Shown here: positions 7,699 through 15,377 of the stretch, in pieces
Numbering within the stretch: position 1 is the stretch's first letter
Layout of the letters: each line of letters starts with the position of its first letter
From: Alcanivorax sp. UBA4485
Lineage (GTDB): Bacteria > Pseudomonadota > Gammaproteobacteria > Pseudomonadales > Alcanivoracaceae
DNA: 27,574 bases
Assembly: GCA_002389055.1 (NCBI GenBank)
Contig: DGNT01000099.1
Span: forward strand, 1 to 27,574
Direction of reading: 5' to 3'
Notes under the pieces: model-generated
The model's database searches: none
Told to the model about the DNA's origin: nothing
Seen by the model: the letters and a program-made list of their open reading frames with translations, nothing else
Position numbers and translations under genes: made by a program

Positions 7699-8499
7699 AT
7701 GGACGATAAAAACCCCGCCGAAGGACAACGCCACCTGGCGGTGCTGATCGACGCGGACAACGCGCCGCCCGCCATTGTCGAAGGCCTGTTCGAGGAAATC
7801 GCCAAGTACGGCGTGGCCAGCGTCAAGCGCATCTATGGCGACTGGACCAAGCCCAACCTGGGCGGCTGGAAGAAGGTGCTGCTGGACTACTCGATCCAGC
7901 CGGTGCAGCAGTTCGCCTACACCCAGGGCAAGAACGCCACCGACAGCTCACTGATCATCGACGCCATGGACCTGCTCTACACCCGTGAGCTGGGCGGCTT
8001 CTGCCTGGTCTCCAGCGACAGCGACTTCACCCGCCTGGCGGCGCGCCTGCGCGAGGCCGGCGTCACCGTCTACGGCTTCGGCGAAAAGAAAACACCGAAC
8101 CCGTTCGTGGCCGCCTGCGACAAGTTCATCTACACCGAGATTCTGCGCGCCGACGCGGAAGAGCCGGCGCCCGCCAAGAGCGGCGCTGGCGACGGCGGTA
8201 AGGCGGCGGACAAACCCGCCCAGGCGCAAGCCGCCAAGGCCCAGAGCGACAAGGAAAAGCCGCCGCTCAACTTTATCGCCCGGGTGATCGAGGACATCTC
8301 CGACGACGAGGACTGGGTGCACCTGGGCGCGCTGGGGCAAAACCTCAACAAACGCAGCCCCGCGTTCGACACTCGCCTCTACGGCTTCAAGAAACTCAGC
8401 GAGCTACTCAAAGCCCACCCTAACCGCTTCGAGGTGCAGGAAGCCGGCGGCAGCGGGGGTAGTAAGGCCCTGCGGGTGCGCAACAAGCGCAAACGCTAG
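7699..8499 (+). CDS. NYN-domain ribonuclease-like protein with C-terminal LOTUS/OST-HTH domain
   Basis: Member of the LabA/NYN family (PIN-like nuclease fold). In the 266-residue product the NYN core runs from about residue 12 to 150. Acidic motifs are visible at VLIDADN (Asp18, Asp20, Asn21), ATDSSLIIDAMDLL (Asp82 and Asp88) and SSDSDF (Asp107, Asp109), which together would bind a metal. A low-complexity Ala/Lys/Glu linker (about 152-188) leads to a LOTUS/OST-HTH-like domain (about 190-262) thought to bind RNA. ATG 7699 is chosen because GAGGTGG lies 6 nt upstream; an in-frame TTG at 7684 overlaps the TetR stop and is less likely. Function is presumably RNA turnover or RNA binding; the target is unknown. 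Confidence 0.88.
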   Translation: MDDKNPAEGQRHLAVLIDADNAPPAIVEGLFEEIAKYGVASVKRIYGDWTKPNLGGWKKVLLDYSIQPVQQFAYTQGKNATDSSLIIDAMDLLYTRELGGFCLVSSDSDFTRLAARLREAGVTVYGFGEKKTPNPFVAACDKFIYTEILRADAEEPAPAKSGAGDGGKAADKPAQAQAAKAQSDKEKPPLNFIARVIEDISDDEDWVHLGALGQNLNKRSPAFDTRLYGFKKLSELLKAHPNRFEVQEAGGSGGSKALRVRNKRKR

Positions 8500-8647
8500 C
8501 TTGTGCGAGCGGGCCCCGCCCGCGAAAGGCAAGCGAAGCTTGCCGGCAGGATGCCAGAGACGCTGTTTGTGCCGCCGTTAGAGAAGACTCTGGAATCCTG
8601 CCGGCCGGCTTTGCCGGCCTTTCGCGGGCAAGGCCCGCTCCCACAAG
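8500..8647. repeat. REPIN-like palindromic doublet, copy B (inverted orientation)
   Basis: Same architecture as the 3872 copy, with ends CTTGTGCGAGCGGGC and GCCCGCTCCCACAAG and inner arms CCAGAG / CTCTGG. Its spacer carries CGCTGTTTGTGCCGC, the reverse complement of the GCAGCACAAACAGCG spacer of copies A and C, so this copy lies in the opposite orientation. It fills the gap between the convergent NYN and dctM genes almost exactly. It is likely to act there as a transcript-end hairpin for both. Confidence 0.88.
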
Positions 8648-8655
8648 AGCCCGCT

Positions 8656-9945
8656 TCAGCGCACCAACCAAAGACTCAGCTGGGGTATGTAGGTGATCGC
8701 CAGCAGCGCGATCACCAGCACCAGCATGAACGGCAGCGTCGCGGCGAACAGCTCGGTGATCGATTTGCGGAACCGGTAACTGGCGATGAACAGGTTCATG
8801 CCCACCGGCGGCGTGATGTAGCCGATCTGCATGTTGGCCACGAAGATAATCCCCAGGTGCACCGGATCAATGCCGTAGCGCAACGCCACCGGCAGAATCA
8901 GCGGCACCATGATCACCAGCGCGGCGAAGATATCCAGAAAGGCGCCCAACACCAACAGCAGAATGTTCAGCAACACCAGGAAGGCGATCTTGCTCTGCAC
9001 GTGGGTCTGGATGAACGCAAACAGCTGCTCGGGAATGCCGGCGTACACCAGATAATCGGCGAACGCCTGGGCCACCGCCAGAATCAGCAGAATGCCGCCC
9101 ACCATCACCATCGCTTCGCGGGTGATGCCGGGCAGGCGGCGCAGCGGAATCTCGCGGTACAGGAACACCTCGGCGAACAGCACGTAGAGCGCGGTCACCG
9201 CCGCCGCTTCGCTGACCACCAGGAAGCCGGAGAAGATACCGCCGAGCACCACGAACGGCAGCGGCAGCTCCCAGCGCGCTTCCCAGAGCGCATCGATCAG
9301 CTCACGGGTGCGGAACGCCTGGCGCGGCACCGGCGCCTCCCGGTTGGCCCACAGGCAGTAGAGATACAGCAGCACCACCATCAACAACGCCGGACCGATA
9401 CCGGCCAGGTACAGGTCGACGATCTCCACCGCCGGCATCGCCAGTTGCTGCGACAACTGCTGGGCGATAATGCCGTAGATCAGCAGCGGCACCGACGGCA
9501 CCAGCAATAGCCCCAGGCTGCCCGACGAGGTCACCAGGCCGAGACTGAAGCGGCGCGGGTAACCGGCCTTCACCAGGGCCGGCAGTAGCAACGCACCCAG
9601 CGCCACGATGGTGACGCCGGAGCCGCCGGTGAGCGCGGTGAAAAAGGCGCAGGCGATCAACGCCACGAACGCCATGCCGCCGGGCATCCAGCCGAACGCC
9701 GCCTGGCTCAGGCGCACCAGTCGGTCGGCGGTGCGCGACTCGCTGAGCAGGAAGCCGGCGAAGGTGAACAGCGGCAGCGCCATCAGCACCACCGAATCCG
9801 ACAGCTGGTAGATGTCGATGTGCAGCACCGCCAGCGGCGAGCCCTGGGTGTAAAATCCCAGCGCGGCGGCGCCCAGCAGCACCGCGAACAGAGGCGCGCC
9901 GAGCAGCGCCAGCAACAGCAGAACCAGCACGGCAATCCAGATCAT
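8656..9945 (-). CDS. dctM: TRAP transporter large membrane subunit (DctM family)
   Basis: The large permease that couples sodium entry to uptake of the ligand delivered by DctP. The 429-residue product is almost entirely hydrophobic with about 11-12 predicted membrane helices. It shows DctM-family segments such as MALPLFTFAGFLL, FFTALTGGSGVTIVALG and GYITPPVGMNLFIAS, where family members place the sodium-binding turns. Its ATG overlaps the dctQ stop by 4 nt (ATGA), so translation is coupled. A REPIN-like element follows its stop by 8 nt. It is the last gene of the tatT-dctP-dctQ-dctM group. Confidence 0.95.
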   Translation of the reverse strand: MIWIAVLVLLLLALLGAPLFAVLLGAAALGFYTQGSPLAVLHIDIYQLSDSVVLMALPLFTFAGFLLSESRTADRLVRLSQAAFGWMPGGMAFVALIACAFFTALTGGSGVTIVALGALLLPALVKAGYPRRFSLGLVTSSGSLGLLLVPSVPLLIYGIIAQQLSQQLAMPAVEIVDLYLAGIGPALLMVVLLYLYCLWANREAPVPRQAFRTRELIDALWEARWELPLPFVVLGGIFSGFLVVSEAAAVTALYVLFAEVFLYREIPLRRLPGITREAMVMVGGILLILAVAQAFADYLVYAGIPEQLFAFIQTHVQSKIAFLVLLNILLLVLGAFLDIFAALVIMVPLILPVALRYGIDPVHLGIIFVANMQIGYITPPVGMNLFIASYRFRKSITELFAATLPFMLVLVIALLAITYIPQLSLWLVR

Positions 9946-10436
9946 GCCACCGGCTCCCGCATGCTGGGCCGCCGACCGCGCAGCCCCAGGCCGAACAACA
10001 CCAGGTAACGCAGCGCCATCACTGTGAAGCCAAGCGGAATCACCGCCTGCAGCAGCCAGCTCGGCACCCCGGCGAAGGCGGTGGCGCCGAACTGGTATTC
10101 CTCGATCACGAACTGAACGCTGTACCAGCCGGTGAGCACGCAGATGCCCGCGGTGAACAGGTCCACCACCCCGGTGACCCAGGGCAGCCAGCGTTCCGGC
10201 AGAAAGTTGGCGGCCAGATCAATGCGGATGTGTTCATCCTTGCGCGAGGCGATCATCGCGCCCAACAGGCCGATCCACAGCACCGCGTTACGCAGCAGCG
10301 GCTCCGCCCACACCAGGCTGACGCCGCCGAAGTTGCGCAGACCAATTTGCGCCACCGCCAGCAGCACCATGCCCAACAGCACGGTGACGATGAGACCGTC
10401 CTCGAAGCGGTGCAGCCAGAACAGCAAGCGGCGCAT
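9942..10436 (-). CDS. dctQ: TRAP transporter small membrane subunit (DctQ family)
   Basis: Small four-helix partner of DctM. Of 164 residues, four hydrophobic segments are visible (about 14-30, 48-64, 89-106 and 130-150). The family has a conserved region after helix 1 containing a Trp-Glu/Ala pair, here LVWAEPLLRNAVLWIGLLGA. Its start codon follows the dctP stop with no gap (TAA-ATG), and its stop overlaps dctM. The subunits are therefore tightly co-translated. Confidence 0.92.
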   Translation of the reverse strand: MRRLLFWLHRFEDGLIVTVLLGMVLLAVAQIGLRNFGGVSLVWAEPLLRNAVLWIGLLGAMIASRKDEHIRIDLAANFLPERWLPWVTGVVDLFTAGICVLTGWYSVQFVIEEYQFGATAFAGVPSWLLQAVIPLGFTVMALRYLVLFGLGLRGRRPSMREPVA

Positions 10437-11426
10437 TTACTGGCCCGTGTCGCGGTGGGCCTTGAGGATACGGTGCAGCCGGTCGAGCATGTCGCGGCTC
10501 AGCTCGCCCTCTTCCACCAGCTCATTGGTGGCTTTATCGGCGTAGCGCTTCCATTCGGCGCGCTGCTCGTCGCTGGGGGCCACCAGTTCCAGGCCCTGGT
10601 TGCGCACCGCCTGGAAGGCGTCCTTGTTCTGCTCGCGGCTGTCCCGGTCGATGGTGTCGAAGGCGCTTTCCAGCACCCGACGTACCACCGCCTGATCTTC
10701 CTCGGCGAGGCGGTCGAAGTGGCGCTTGTGGATCGCCAGCAGGCCGTAGGTGTAGAGCAGCGGCAGGTCGGTGACGTAATCCACCCGCGAATACCACTGC
10801 AGGGTGAGCGCGGCCACCGGCGGTGCCGCGAAGGCGTTGATCGCGCCGGTCTGCAGCGAGGTCAGCACCGAGCCGATGTTCAGCACGATCGGCGACAGCC
10901 CCAGGGTGTCGGCGGCGTTGGCGGAGGCGCTGTCGCCGGAGGGCAGCCACAGCTTCTGGTCGCGCAGGTCGTCCAGGCTGCGCACCGGGTTGGCGGACAT
11001 GATGTAGGCGAAGCCGCCGTCCACCAGCCCGAAGCTGACCCAGCCGTTGTCTTCCAGCCCCTGCTGGATCAGCGGGTCCAGCTCGGCGCGGGCGGCGTCC
11101 ACCTCGGCGTAGTTATTGAAGGTGAGCGGCACGTTGAGAATCTGGCTGTCCGCGTAGGCGCCGGCGAAGGCCCCGCCCTGGGCCATCTGACCGTGCAGCT
11201 GGCCGACGCGGATCTTGCGCTGCACCGCCCGGTCATCGCCCATCACGCCGCCCGGATAGATCTTCAGGCTGACCCGGCCGTCGGTTTCCTGCTCGATGGT
11301 GTCGCCCGCCTGCTTCAGCGCCTTCACCACCGCCGTGCCGTCCGGATACAGCGTGGAAATCTTCAGGGTGGTGGCGAAGGCCAGCACCGGGAACAGGGCC
11401 AACACGGCCACGGCGGTTCTCAACAT
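10437..11426 (-). CDS. dctP: TRAP transporter periplasmic binding protein (DctP family), TAtT-associated subtype
   Basis: Ligand-binding component of the TRAP system, 329 residues with a signal peptide (MLRTAVAVLALFPVLAFA, cleavage near residue 18). The DctP fold is recognisable from LKISTLYPDGT, the NPVRSLDDLRDQK segment and the LTSLQTGAINAF region. The family's ligand-carboxylate arginine in the usual KIRVP strand is replaced here: the segment reads KLWLP, with Trp160. The ligand is therefore probably not held through a carboxylate salt bridge. The start at 11426 is chosen from GGAGAG 4 nt upstream and from the signal peptide; the open frame extends upstream only through the REPIN element. 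The gene sits downstream of a TatT-type lipoprotein gene. Confidence 0.93.
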   Translation of the reverse strand: MLRTAVAVLALFPVLAFATTLKISTLYPDGTAVVKALKQAGDTIEQETDGRVSLKIYPGGVMGDDRAVQRKIRVGQLHGQMAQGGAFAGAYADSQILNVPLTFNNYAEVDAARAELDPLIQQGLEDNGWVSFGLVDGGFAYIMSANPVRSLDDLRDQKLWLPSGDSASANAADTLGLSPIVLNIGSVLTSLQTGAINAFAAPPVAALTLQWYSRVDYVTDLPLLYTYGLLAIHKRHFDRLAEEDQAVVRRVLESAFDTIDRDSREQNKDAFQAVRNQGLELVAPSDEQRAEWKRYADKATNELVEEGELSRDMLDRLHRILKAHRDTGQ

Positions 11427-11454
11427 CGTTCTCTCCATCATCAAAAAACGGCTC

Positions 11455-11599
11455 CTTGTGGGAGCGGGCCCCGCCCGCGAAAGGCAAGCTTTGCTTGCCG
11501 GCAGGATCCCAGAGTGCCCTCTAACCAGCAGCACAAACACCCTCTCTGGTATCCTGCCGGGGCTTCGCCCCTTTCGCGGGCAAGGCCCGCTCCCACAAG
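11455..11599. repeat. REPIN-like palindromic doublet, copy C
   Basis: A 145-bp element with ends CTTGTGGGAGCGGGC and GCCCGCTCCCACAAG, inner arms around CCAGAG / CTCTGG, and spacer GCAGCACAAACACCC, in the same orientation as copy A. It lies between tatT and dctP inside an otherwise tightly packed gene group. It could therefore be transcribed as a long hairpin within the mRNA. Confidence 0.88.
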
Positions 11600-11616
11600 G
11601 CCTCTAACCCAAGGCC

Positions 11617-12453
11617 TCAGAAGTAATCGTCCGCGCCATCCAGAAGCTGCTGCGCCTGCTTCTTGGCGTAGGTGTTCTGCAGCGTCAGGTCCGGCGCGTC
11701 CGGCTCGGCGTCGAGCACTTTACGCAGTTGCTCATCGTGCAGCTCGCGGTCAAACACCAGGCGCGCGTAGTGCTCGGCGAACAGCACCCGCGCCAGCAGG
11801 TTGCGCCCCTCGGACAGCGCCACCGCCCGCTCGAAATGATCGCGCGCCTGCTCCGGGCGGCCGCCCAGGCTGGCCGGCAGAATACTGTTGAGCACCCCAA
11901 GGTACATGTGCGCCTGGCCATAGCGGTAGTCTTCATCCAGCGCCACCACCCGTTCCATCAGCAGGCGCACCCGGGACAGCTCCGCCACCGCGTTCCAGTC
12001 GTCGGTGTGGGTCTGGATGTAGCCGGCCCAGGCGCTACCCAGCGAAAACAGCACCGGCACGTCATCCTGGCCGGCCGCGTCGAGCAGCGCCTCGAACGCC
12101 GGCACCTCGATGCCGCGCAAATCGCAATAGTCGCCGTCGTGGGCGCAGGCGCCGCGCAGGGCGTAGTCCAGCGCCTTTTCGTTGAGGCGCGCGGCGCGTG
12201 CTTCGTTCTTCACGAACACCCCGGCGTAGGCGCCGTAGAGGTCGGCACCGGTCATCAGCAGGCCGCTGCGCTCCGGCCAGTTGACGATCAATCCGTCGAT
12301 CATCAGCAGATAGGACGGCAGGCCCGCCTCCACGGTGGCCAGATCGTTGTTCTGCATCACCGCGCGGCCCAGGCTGTCGTCCAGGCGCGCCACGCCGCAG
12401 CCGCTCAAAAGCAGTGCCAGCATTGGCCCCATCAGGTATTTAGCTATTCGCAT
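11617..12453 (-). CDS. TRAP transporter-associated TAtT-type lipoprotein
   Basis: Resembles the TatT component of TRAP-TAtT systems (the Treponema pallidum Tp0956 type), periplasmic helical-repeat proteins that associate with the DctP-type binding protein. The 278-residue product has a lipoprotein signal with lipobox LLSGC (lipidated Cys19). The body is helical and shows TPR-like stretches, including GQAHMYLGVLNSILPASLGGRPEQARDHFERAVALSEGRNLLARVLFAEHYAR, a family hallmark described here in two pieces: GQAHMYLGVLNS at about 181-192 and the ARDHFERAVALS helix at about 205-216. The start is at 12453, 2 nt after the rhomboid stop; longer upstream frames only overlap that gene. Adjacency to dctPQM supports the assignment. 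Confidence 0.87.
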   Translation of the reverse strand: MRIAKYLMGPMLALLLSGCGVARLDDSLGRAVMQNNDLATVEAGLPSYLLMIDGLIVNWPERSGLLMTGADLYGAYAGVFVKNEARAARLNEKALDYALRGACAHDGDYCDLRGIEVPAFEALLDAAGQDDVPVLFSLGSAWAGYIQTHTDDWNAVAELSRVRLLMERVVALDEDYRYGQAHMYLGVLNSILPASLGGRPEQARDHFERAVALSEGRNLLARVLFAEHYARLVFDRELHDEQLRKVLDAEPDAPDLTLQNTYAKKQAQQLLDGADDYF

Positions 12454-12455
12454 TC

Positions 12456-13295
12456 CTACACGCCTTTGTAGTGGCGGGCGCGGCGGTAGAGGCCGATGCC
12501 CGCGCCCAGGGCCGCGCCGGTGATCAGGCCGGACAAATGCGCGGCGTTGGCGACGATGTCCGCCAGCCCCACGTAGCAAATCACCAGCCAAACCAGCATC
12601 AATATCACAATCTCCCGGCGCAGCTGATACCCGGCTGCCGGGTTGGTCTTGCCGTACAGCCATAGATAGCCGAGCAGGCCGTACACCACGCCGGACAAGC
12701 CGCCGAACCGGGGCCCGGTGTCCATGAACTGTGCCAGATTGGAAACCGCCGCCACCAGCAGGGTAATCCACACCAGTTGGAAGCTGGACTGGAAGCGCTC
12801 GATCAAACGGCCCAGGTCACTCCACCACAGTAAGTTGAAGATGATGTGAAGCACCGAGAAATGCAGCAGCATCGGGCTGAACAGCCGCCACGGCTGCGCC
12901 GCCAGGCCGTCCAGGCTTTGCGGGAACATCAGCGCGTAATAGATATCCGGGCCGATCACGTAGGGCGAGGCGTAGATCAGCGCGGTCACCACCAGCACCG
13001 TGCGGGTAACCGGCCCCATGCTGGCGAACCAGCCGCCGGAGAACACCTGCTGGCGCGGCAGGCCGGTGACCGGCTCGCTGGCCTGCCAGGCGTTGTCCTG
13101 CCAGCGGCGGGCGCCCGGATCGCGCAGGAAGGCTTCGCTGATCCGGCGGGCCTCGTCATGGCGCGCCGGATCCTCGAGGAACAGCACGAACTCGCCTTCG
13201 CCGGCTTCCTCGCGGGTACGGATGCCCTCACGGCCCAGCACATGCGCCAGTTGCCGGGCCAGCTTCTCGTTGTTCAGACGCACCAATTCAAGCAT
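12456..13295 (-). CDS. glpG: Rhomboid intramembrane serine protease, GlpG type
   Basis: Cleaves transmembrane substrates within the inner membrane. The 279-residue product has a soluble N-terminal domain (1-80) and six predicted membrane helices. Catalytic elements are complete: HFSVLHIIFNLLWW supplies His150 and Asn154 of the oxyanion region, FGGLSGVVYG supplies the nucleophile Ser201, and NAAHLSG supplies His253. These positions match E. coli GlpG almost one for one. The WWSDLGRLIE loop is also typical. It is followed by the TatT lipoprotein gene after 2 nt, so the protease and the TRAP accessory protein may be co-expressed. The substrate is unknown. Confidence 0.94.
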   Translation of the reverse strand: MLELVRLNNEKLARQLAHVLGREGIRTREEAGEGEFVLFLEDPARHDEARRISEAFLRDPGARRWQDNAWQASEPVTGLPRQQVFSGGWFASMGPVTRTVLVVTALIYASPYVIGPDIYYALMFPQSLDGLAAQPWRLFSPMLLHFSVLHIIFNLLWWSDLGRLIERFQSSFQLVWITLLVAAVSNLAQFMDTGPRFGGLSGVVYGLLGYLWLYGKTNPAAGYQLRREIVILMLVWLVICYVGLADIVANAAHLSGLITGAALGAGIGLYRRARHYKGV

Positions 13296-13319
13296 TACTG
13301 TCCTCGTTGCAGGCCGACA

Positions 13320-13400
13320 TTGTGGGAGCGAGCCTGGTGGGAGCGGGCCCCGCCCGCGAAAGGCCGGCTTGCCGGCCGGCAGGATACCAGAGCCTTATCT
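13320..13400. repeat. Half copy (single REP-like unit) of the palindromic doublet, copy D
   Basis: Carries the left end TTGTGGGAGCG, partly duplicated as GGTGGGAGCGGGC, then the GCGGGC/GCCCGC hairpin, a GCCGGC-rich hairpin, GGCAGGAT and CCAGAG. It stops inside the spacer after ATCTA. No right half follows. Its inner edge overlaps the end of the aminopeptidase coding sequence and contains its stop codon (TTA at 13395-13397 on this strand). Confidence 0.82.
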
Positions 13401-14411
13401 ATCCCTCTCGGCCAGCACTTCCACCGCCGGCCAGAAACAGTCCCATTGGCCGCCGCAGCTCAGCAGCACCTCCTGAAACATCCCCACCAGGCCGTAATAG
13501 TCATGGACGCCGTTCAAACGGGCGTTGTTCAACGGGCCCTCGAAAAAGCCGGCGTAGGCCGCCAGGCCCGGCACCTGTTCGGCGCGGGCCCGGAAGTTCT
13601 CGCGCAGCCCCTCGATCAGAGCCGCCTTGCGCACCGCCATGGTCGCTTCGTCGGCACCGCTGGCGTACAGCGCGCCCAGTTGCTCCCGGGTATCGCCCAC
13701 AAGAGCCAGAAAGGCGTCTCGGGCGCGGTCGCGCTGCTGCCAGCGGTCCATATCCACATCCAGATCGTGGCGGGCCAGATAGCGCAGCGTGCCCTCGCGG
13801 GCCACCATGGTGGCCAGGGACTCATTGAAACGGGTGTCGTCGCGGATATACAGCCTCCGGTGGACCAGCTCGTGGATCAGCAGCTCCACCAGGGCCGGGC
13901 CGGAGCGGTCGATCATCGGCGTGGTCAGCGGGTCCGCGAACCACCCCAGGGTGGAATAGGCGATGGCGCCGCCCACATAGGTGTCCTGCCCCTCGGCGTC
14001 CAGCTTCGCGGCCAGGGCCTCCGCATCGGCGCGGTCGAAGTAACCCCGGTAGCTCAGGCACCCCAGCAAAAGGTAGCACCAGGTGCGCGGCGCCAGGGAA
14101 TACGGCGGCGCGGCGACCACGTTCCAGACCACCGCGTCGTCGCGCAGATGCACGTAATCCTGGTAGACGTTGCGTGCCGGCAGCGCCAGGGACTGATCGG
14201 CGAACGTGAGCACGTCGCCGGCCAGCGCCAGCTGCCGACGCACCGCCGCGGGCGTCTCCGGATCGGCCACCACATCGGCCACCGACTGGCGCGCGCCCAT
14301 CAGGTCCATGTGGCCCTTGACCGCCTGGCCGTAGTAGCCCAGCTGACAACCGGAAAGGAGCAGCAGCAGGCTACCGGCGAGAAGCCGCCAGTAAAACCGG
14401 ATCTCAGGCAC
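13395..14411 (-). CDS. Putative zinc aminopeptidase lipoprotein
   Basis: Belongs to the putative aminopeptidase family (PF10023-like). The 338-residue product has a lipoprotein signal with lipobox LLSGC (Cys22). A metalloprotease signature, HELVH, lies at 180-184 with Asn196-Glu197 (FNESLATMVARE) as the expected third zinc ligand. It is probably anchored in the periplasm at the inner or outer membrane. The start is a GTG at 14411, overlapping the efpL stop by 8 nt; no other start precedes the lipobox. This suggests translational coupling to efpL. The stop codon falls inside a half REP element, so the last residues may have been altered by its insertion. Natural substrates are unknown. Confidence 0.85.
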   Translation of the reverse strand: MPEIRFYWRLLAGSLLLLLSGCQLGYYGQAVKGHMDLMGARQSVADVVADPETPAAVRRQLALAGDVLTFADQSLALPARNVYQDYVHLRDDAVVWNVVAAPPYSLAPRTWCYLLLGCLSYRGYFDRADAEALAAKLDAEGQDTYVGGAIAYSTLGWFADPLTTPMIDRSGPALVELLIHELVHRRLYIRDDTRFNESLATMVAREGTLRYLARHDLDVDMDRWQQRDRARDAFLALVGDTREQLGALYASGADEATMAVRKAALIEGLRENFRARAEQVPGLAAYAGFFEGPLNNARLNGVHDYYGLVGMFQEVLLSCGGQWDCFWPAVEVLAERDR

Positions 14412-14970
14412 GGGACATGAACTTCCGCTCGGAGGTATTCACCTTCACCTTCTCGCCCTCCTGGATGTACTCCGGCACCTGAACCACCAGGCCGGTCTCC
14501 AGGGTGGCGGGCTTGGTGCGGGCACTGGCGGAGGCCGCCTTCATCGCCGGCGTGGTCTCGCTGATGGTGAGCACCACCGACAAAGGCAGCTCCAGGCCGA
14601 TTACCGAGTCCCCCACCTTCAGAGCCAGCAGGCCGTCGCAGCCCTCGGTGATGAACGGCAGCTCGTCGCGAATATCCTCGGCCTTCAGCGGGTACTGCGA
14701 GAAGTCGTCGTCGTCCATGAACACATGGTCGTCACCGTCCACGTAGGAGAAATGCACCGGCCGGCGCAACAACTCCACCGTGGGCACGTCCTCGTCGCCC
14801 TTGTAGCGCTCCTCGAACTTGGGCCCGCCGCCCACCGCGGCGGCGCGCACCCGGTACAACGTGGCCGCGCCCCGCGCCGAGGGGGAATTCACCTCGATCT
14901 GGCGGATCACGAACAGGGAGCCGTTGTGTTCAATGACGTCGGATTTTTTCAGGTCGCTGGCACGGGTCAC
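14404..14970 (-). CDS. efpL: Elongation factor P-like protein EfpL (YeiP)
   Basis: EF-P paralogue that helps ribosomes stalled on proline-rich and other difficult motifs. The 188-residue product has the three beta-barrel layout of EF-P. It carries the EfpL signature loop SPSARGAATLYR with Arg33 at the tip, where EF-P has its modified lysine or arginine. Other conserved parts are FSYVDGDDHVFMDDDDFSQY in the middle domain and the C-terminal SASARTKPATLETGLVVQVPEYI segment. The start is GTG at 14970 with GAGGAAGG 5 nt upstream. An ATG 13 nt upstream is out of frame. The following aminopeptidase gene overlaps its 3' end. Confidence 0.94.
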   Translation of the reverse strand: MTRASDLKKSDVIEHNGSLFVIRQIEVNSPSARGAATLYRVRAAAVGGGPKFEERYKGDEDVPTVELLRRPVHFSYVDGDDHVFMDDDDFSQYPLKAEDIRDELPFITEGCDGLLALKVGDSVIGLELPLSVVLTISETTPAMKAASASARTKPATLETGLVVQVPEYIQEGEKVKVNTSERKFMSRA

Positions 14971-15080
14971 GGGCCTTCCTCATGGCAACTCAAAACGGCG
15001 CCAATAGTAGCAGGCCCGGCACCGTCGCCGGTAGCCGGGTCGGGCCAAACAAGCACCCCGACGTCCACCGGCCCGTATAC

Positions 15081-15368
15081 CTACGCGGCGACGAGTTTCT
15101 TGACGTTCAGATCCTTCCGGTGCTGTTCGGCGTGCCAGAGCTCGTACTGCGCCTGCTGGGTGAGCCAACTCTCCGCGGACGTATCAAACGCTATGGAAAG
15201 CCTGATCGCCATTTCGGGGCTGATACCCGCCTTTCCGTTCAGGATGGCGCTCAATGTCTTGCGGCTGACCCCCAATGCCTCGGCGGCGGCGGTCACCGTC
15301 AATCCTAGAGGATCAAGACAGAGTTCCTTTATGACTTCACCGGGGTGGGGAGGGTTGTGCATCAGCAT
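15081..15368 (-). CDS. higA: HigA-type antitoxin, XRE-family DNA-binding protein
   Basis: Antitoxin of a HigBA module; binds and neutralises HigB and represses the operon. The 95-residue product has the typical HigA start (HNPPHPGEVIKE), then a Cro/C1 helix-turn-helix (LTVTAAAEALGVSRKTLSAILNGKAGIS, about residues 23-50: TAAAEALG, then SRKTLSAILNG as recognition helix). A C-terminal helix (AESWLTQQAQYELWHAEQ) follows. It has a GAGGTG ribosome binding site 6 nt before ATG 15368. It lies 9 nt downstream of the toxin gene, in the HigB-first order that marks this family. Confidence 0.93.
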   Translation of the reverse strand: MLMHNPPHPGEVIKELCLDPLGLTVTAAAEALGVSRKTLSAILNGKAGISPEMAIRLSIAFDTSAESWLTQQAQYELWHAEQHRKDLNVKKLVAA

Positions 15369-15377
15369 AATGACACC

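Noticed and set aside
10230..11891. Long plus-strand open frame across dctQ, dctP and the REPIN element
   Set aside because: Antisense shadow of clearly recognised genes; composition typical of GC-rich antisense frames.
12846..14420. Long open frame of 524 codons on the plus strand
   Set aside because: It lies antisense to the aminopeptidase and rhomboid genes, is rich in Gln/His/Arg/Gly as expected from the reverse of high-GC coding DNA, and matches no family.
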